64,000 nucleotides of DNA from HXMU1420-13 sp965228545 (GTDB taxonomy: Bacteria; Bacteroidota; Rhodothermia; Balneolales; Balneolaceae): contig OZ245822.1 in assembly GCA_965228545.1 (NCBI GenBank), positions 1,674,001 through 1,738,000 on the forward strand, read 5' to 3'. Position numbers and translations under genes: made by a program. How positions within the stretch are numbered: position 1 is the first letter of the stretch; every line of letters starts with the position of its first letter. Below the pieces are notes generated by a model that worked only from the letters and a program-made list of their open reading frames with translations, did no database searches and was not told the DNA's origin. Of the stretch, positions 60,472 through 64,000 are shown piece after piece.

Positions 60472-60915
60472 CTGCCGTTCGCTACTTTGCCAATACTGCT
60501 CTGTGATGAATAGAGGCTTACAGTTAATTACCTGAATCTGATGCTGATTAAAAAAACCAATATCAGACAGAAGTTGCTTATCATTTTCGTGTTCGGGATC
60601 TGAACCCAGCCTTAATTTACCGCCTAGTAGTTTAACTCTGTAAAAGTGTTCGATTACATGAAAATCGCCCTCTATAATCTCATTCACATGTAGTAACCCA
60701 CATACAGTTACTCTCAAATTGGTTTCTTCTTTAAATTCTCGAATCAAAGCATGTTCTGCCGATTCCCCAAAATTAACTCCTCCTCCGGGTGGAATCCAGA
60801 TATTTGTATTAGAGATGGGCGAGCGAAGCTTTACTAAAAGTAGTTTACCATTATCTTCCAGAATACCACCTACTCTGAAACGGATGTACCCTTTGTAGCG
60901 CAACGGGCTACTCAT
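60451..60915 (-). CDS. Nudix hydrolase
   Basis: 154 residues. The Nudix box lies about residues 45-67: GGGVNFGESAEHALIREFKEETNL, matching G-x5-E-x7-R-E-x-x-E-E except that the usual Gly near the end is Asn. The fold entry is RVGGILEDNGKLLLVKLRSP. Substrate unknown. Its ATG overlaps the pyrG stop by one base (TAATG on the minus strand), so translation is probably coupled to CTP synthase. A role in nucleotide pool cleaning is a guess from this context. Confidence 0.85.
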   Translation of the reverse strand: MSSPLRYKGYIRFRVGGILEDNGKLLLVKLRSPISNTNIWIPPGGGVNFGESAEHALIREFKEETNLRVTVCGLLHVNEIIEGDFHVIEHFYRVKLLGGKLRLGSDPEHENDKQLLSDIGFFNQHQIQVINCKPLFITEQYWQSSERQLFNSQG

Positions 60916-62564
60916 TATCCTACTGGCGCACCTTTTTTTAGCTTCTTATCGAGTTTATTCGATTTCGCATATTTCAAGCTGGCTTTTACAAAATCAACAA
61001 AAAGTGGTTGGGGGTTATTTACCGTTGATCGTAATTCCGGGTGGAATTGAACACCCACAAACCACGGGTGATTCGGTAATTCGATGATCTCGACCAAATC
61101 TCTTTCCGGATTCATCCCTACCAATTGCATACCGTTTTCAACCAGTTTATAGCGCAGGTTGTTATTTACCTCGTAACGGTGGCGATGACGTTCGTATACC
61201 AACGAATCGCCGTATGCTGCATAGGCATTAGAGCCTTCTTTAAGTTCACACGCATATTTACCCAATCGCATTGTGCCACCCATATTTTGGATATCTTTCT
61301 GATCCGGCATCAAATCAATAATGGGATATTCTGTATTTTGATCAAATTCAGCACTATTTGCAGATTTCCACCCACACGCATTTCGCGCATATTCAATTAC
61401 CGCACACTGCATTCCCAAACAAATGCCAAAAAAAGGAATGTTATTAACTCGTGCATATTGCACAGCCGCTAATTTCCCATCAATTCCACGTCCACCAAAT
61501 CCGGGTGCTACTAAAATTCCAGAGACCGACTCTAGCTCTGCAGCAACATTTTCATCCGTTAAATTATCAGACTGTACCCAACGAACTCTTACCTTACAAT
61601 CGTTTACCGCACCACCATGAATAAACGCTTCAACAATAGATTTATACGAATCATGATGCTCAACATATTTACCCACCAGTGCAATTGTAATTTCTTTCGA
61701 GGGATTGATCACCGCTTCTACAAATCCCATCCAATTATCCAGATTAGGCTCGGTAGTTTCAAGGTTAAGCTTTTCAATCACACGCTGATCAAGGCCCTCT
61801 TTCTTCATCAATAGCGGAACTTCGTAAATTGTTCGAGCATCTAGCGAACTAATTACATCTTCTATCTCAACATTACAAAACCGAGCCACTTTACTTCGAA
61901 TCGACTCATCCAATGGATGTTCTGATCGGCAAACGAGAATATCAGGCTGCAATCCACTTTCTGATAATGTTTTAACCGAATGCTGTGTTGGTTTAGTTTT
62001 TAACTCTCCCGCCGCAGCTAGATACGGAACTAAAGTAAGATGAATGCTAAGTGTGTTTTTTCGACCAACGTTGTAACGTAATTGTCGAACAGCCTCGATG
62101 TAGGGTAGACTTTCAATATCGCCCACTGTACCGCCTATTTCTACAATAACGATATCATAATCGCCCGATTTACCAAGCTTGAGTACGTGCGATTGAATCT
62201 CATCGGTAATATGAGGAATAACCTGAACTGTTTTACCAAGATAAGCTCCCTGCCGTTCTTTGTTAATTACATCATTATAAACTCGGCCGGTAGTAACATT
62301 ATTCGATTGGCTGGTTGTAATATCTAAAAAGCGCTCGTAATGGCCTAAATCTAGATCCGTTTCGGCACCATCATCGGTTACGAAAACTTCTCCATGTTCG
62401 TATGGGTTCATTGTACCCGGATCCACATTAATGTAGGGATCGAGTTTTTGGATAGTAACACGCAAACCCTGTGCTACTAACAAACGGCCTAACGAGGCAC
62501 AAATAATTCCTTTTCCTAGCGAAGAAGTTACCCCTCCGGTAACAAAAATGTACTTAGTGGACAT
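60915..62564 (-). CDS. pyrG: CTP synthase
   Basis: 549 residues. The N-terminal synthetase domain has KYIFVTGGVTSSLGKGI (P-loop), DPYINVDPGTMNPYEHGEVFVTDDGAETDLDLGHYERF and EIGGTVGDIES. The C-terminal glutaminase domain has GFGGRG, the nucleophile Cys in FFGICLGMQCAVIEYARN, RHRHRYEVNN and the catalytic H-P-E in VGVQFHPELRS. It makes CTP from UTP, ATP and glutamine. Complete. A coupled Nudix gene follows it. Confidence 0.97.
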   Translation of the reverse strand: MSTKYIFVTGGVTSSLGKGIICASLGRLLVAQGLRVTIQKLDPYINVDPGTMNPYEHGEVFVTDDGAETDLDLGHYERFLDITTSQSNNVTTGRVYNDVINKERQGAYLGKTVQVIPHITDEIQSHVLKLGKSGDYDIVIVEIGGTVGDIESLPYIEAVRQLRYNVGRKNTLSIHLTLVPYLAAAGELKTKPTQHSVKTLSESGLQPDILVCRSEHPLDESIRSKVARFCNVEIEDVISSLDARTIYEVPLLMKKEGLDQRVIEKLNLETTEPNLDNWMGFVEAVINPSKEITIALVGKYVEHHDSYKSIVEAFIHGGAVNDCKVRVRWVQSDNLTDENVAAELESVSGILVAPGFGGRGIDGKLAAVQYARVNNIPFFGICLGMQCAVIEYARNACGWKSANSAEFDQNTEYPIIDLMPDQKDIQNMGGTMRLGKYACELKEGSNAYAAYGDSLVYERHRHRYEVNNNLRYKLVENGMQLVGMNPERDLVEIIELPNHPWFVGVQFHPELRSTVNNPQPLFVDFVKASLKYAKSNKLDKKLKKGAPVG

Positions 62565-62653
62565 GAAGAAGAGAGTGAAGTTGATGGATGGAAAATATAG
62601 GGCACTTATGCACGATCTTCAATTAGAGAGGGCCGGAAAGCCAAATTAGTTAC

Positions 62654-63499
62654 TCACATGTTTTCCACAACTTGTTTTAGCACATCGGGATAATCCGAAA
62701 AGATACCCCGAGCGCCAGCCTTGGTAATTTTTTCCATCAAAGTTTTGTCGTTCACTGTATAGATAAAAAATGGAATGTTGTGTGTTGTAAGTTCCTCAAT
62801 CCATTCTTCAGAAAGCTCTTTGTAACTGCAATTAAAGGCATCTACAGTGTATTTTTCTACTAATTCTTTTGGGGTTAAATTGCCAGACTGGCTCTTTTCG
62901 TACAGTAGTGCTTTAGGCATCTCCGGATCAAGCTCGTTTAAGTGTTCCATCACACGATAATCGAAGGAGGAAAAAATTACCTGATCTTCCATTCCTGCGT
63001 TATACACTAACTTTAGTGCTTTATCAACAATGCCATCTTTGGCTGTATCTGTTACCGCTTCATGCTTTATTTCGATATTTACCGCAATCTTATCTTTGGT
63101 GTAAGTAAGCACTTCTTCGAGCGTTGGGAATGGCTCTCCTTTAAATTTCTTATCAAACCAGGCGCCTGTTTCTAAAACTCTCAAATCTGCGAGGGTAAAG
63201 TCGCTAACATCTCCCTTTTTACCTGTGGTTCTTTCCAGATTTTGATCATGGATTACAACAGGAATGCCATCTTTGCTCAGTAGCAGATCCAGCTCAATCA
63301 TTTCGGCTTTCATTTCGATAGCCATTTTAAAAGCAGAGTGGGTATTTTCGGGAGCGTAGGCACTCGCACCTCTGTGGGCGATCACTACAAAGTCATCGTT
63401 ATTAGAGTGTGGTAATTGAGGTAGATTTACTTGTGCCACTGTTTTTGAAATAGCTCCGGTTAAGAATAGTATAGCAAACAGTAGGGAATGAAATCTCAT
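62654..63499 (-). CDS. Secreted glycerophosphodiester phosphodiesterase
   Basis: 281 residues. Signal peptide (RFHSLLFAILFLTGAISKTVAQ), then a GDPD barrel: FVVIAHRGASAYAPENTHSAF (H-R-G-x-x-x-x-x-P-E-N-T), ELDLLLSKDGIPVVIHDQNLERTTG (E-x-D and catalytic H-D), PTLEEVL, VNIEIKHE, FSSFDYRVMEHL, FYIYTVND-type strand FFIYTVNDKTLMEKI and GIFSDYPDV at the end. It splits glycerophosphodiesters to glycerol-3-phosphate and an alcohol. Periplasmic or secreted. Its ATG directly abuts a 52-nt inverted repeat (63500-63551). Confidence 0.93.
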   Translation of the reverse strand: MRFHSLLFAILFLTGAISKTVAQVNLPQLPHSNNDDFVVIAHRGASAYAPENTHSAFKMAIEMKAEMIELDLLLSKDGIPVVIHDQNLERTTGKKGDVSDFTLADLRVLETGAWFDKKFKGEPFPTLEEVLTYTKDKIAVNIEIKHEAVTDTAKDGIVDKALKLVYNAGMEDQVIFSSFDYRVMEHLNELDPEMPKALLYEKSQSGNLTPKELVEKYTVDAFNCSYKELSEEWIEELTTHNIPFFIYTVNDKTLMEKITKAGARGIFSDYPDVLKQVVENM

Positions 63500-63551
63500 T
63501 GCATCAAATTATTTGTGAATATTTTTTCCAAAATACTCATTTTTTGATGCA
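63500..63551 (-). promoter_or_regulatory. 52-nt inverted repeat abutting the GDPD start codon
   Basis: TGCATCAAA (63500-63508) and TTTGATGCA (63543-63551) form a perfect 9-bp outer stem; inside, TATTTT-TTCC-AAAATA forms a small hairpin. The structure ends on the base before the GDPD ATG (63499), so in mRNA it would mask the ribosome binding region. There is no T run for a terminator. Confidence 0.6.
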
Positions 63552-63586
63552 CAGTATTACAATTATGCTTAGTAAATTAGTATCAC

Positions 63587-63937
63587 TTAGTTCTGATTAT
63601 TAATAACGCGTTTGATAGCTTTATTAATAAGTGAATCGAACGAGTTGGAGCGGCTGAAAACATAATAGGTAAAGTATATACCTGTTACGATTGCAGTACT
63701 ACCGATAACTGACATTAATGCTGCTAATAATACGGGTTGAACCATATTTAGCACAGAAAGCGCTACCACGGATGAACCTAAAATAATCTGAAACAGAGCT
63801 GAGAGAAGATGCAATCCATTCACAGAATGCACTTTATCAAAAAATACAGAAAAACTACTAAGGTGCCCGGTCGGCATATCGATTTTACTCGTGTCCTCTT
63901 GAACGAAAGAATACTTTTCTTTTGGTTCCTCGTGCAT
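63587..63937 (-). CDS. Small hypothetical membrane protein
   Basis: 116 residues from the ATG at 63937 (MHEEPKEKYSFVQED); an ATG at 63985 adds 16 basic residues and is also possible. After a polar N-terminal 35 residues come two hydrophobic helices (HLLSALFQIILGSSVVALSVLNMV and LLAALMSVIGSTAIVTGIYFTYYVF) and a short tail ending KRVINNQN. No family was recognised. It precedes the GDPD gene by 87 bp on the same strand, with the inverted repeat in between. Confidence 0.55.
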   Translation of the reverse strand: MHEEPKEKYSFVQEDTSKIDMPTGHLSSFSVFFDKVHSVNGLHLLSALFQIILGSSVVALSVLNMVQPVLLAALMSVIGSTAIVTGIYFTYYVFSRSNSFDSLINKAIKRVINNQN

Positions 63938-64000
63938 GTCCTTTATTTTTTTTCGAAATACGACCATTAACGATTTATTATACATAAAAGAGATTTTATC

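Overview
The window looks like a chromosomal segment of a member of the Balneolaeota/Bacteroidota (FCB) group, most like Balneola or Gracilimonas. Evidence: a SusC/SusD pair; two GWxTD-domain lipoproteins; a fused CcoN-CcoO cbb3 oxidase in a Rrf2-FixI-CcoS-CcoNO-CcoQ-CcoP-CcoG-CcoH-type operon; type B ribosomal protein L31; a sigma-54 activator followed by LptE; weak Shine-Dalgarno sequences; and one promoter matching the Bacteroidetes TTG/TAnnTTTG pattern. The assignment is inferred from gene content, not from a marker gene comparison. Most of the window is ordinary vertically inherited chromosome. No phage, insertion sequence or CRISPR array was recognised.

Layout. 1-1.3 kb: end of a dihydrouridine synthase, a GGTTACT heptamer repeat, a ParD/ParE toxin-antitoxin pair and a small membrane protein. 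1.3-6.7 kb: serS, an Lrp-type regulator with a likely self-operator, a sigma-54 activator, lptE, a TPR protein, a metallo-beta-lactamase-fold hydrolase and rpmE. 6.8-15 kb: a MoxR/Mg-chelatase-like AAA+ ATPase, pabB and pyrD with head-to-head starts, a large SprE/PorW-like TPR lipoprotein and pyruvate kinase. 15-24.4 kb: two tandem GWxTD lipoproteins, then a SusC-SusD-lipoprotein operon with its terminator. 25.3 kb: initiator tRNA-Met. 25.4-32.2 kb: ornithine and lysine aminotransferases, a short-chain dehydrogenase, purL and a rhodanese. 32.3-41.2 kb: the complete cbb3 oxidase and maturation cluster, headed by a Rrf2 regulator with a 32-bp dyad upstream.

41.2-44.1 kb is the most unusual stretch: two tandem paralogous lipoprotein genes, each preceded by the same set of palindromic intergenic repeats. 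Their 5' and 3' ends are almost identical in DNA while the roughly 800-bp cores have diverged. This is a gene-conversion or cassette-like mosaic.

44.1-52 kb: a HAD nucleotidase, a LemA-TPM-TPM operon, a methionine gamma-lyase coupled to an Lrp regulator, and a TetR-FadE pair. 52-64 kb: a beta-propeller protein, trmB, pdxH, a thioredoxin-fold protein, a radical SAM protein, a YbjN-like protein, an amidohydrolase, a TPR histidine kinase, a Nudix hydrolase coupled to pyrG, a glycerophosphodiester phosphodiesterase whose start abuts a 52-nt inverted repeat, and a small membrane protein.

Start sites were moved inward from the longest open frame where a signal peptide, lipobox or family N-terminus argued for it. 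Function calls rest on motif and family recognition by eye; no database search was possible.
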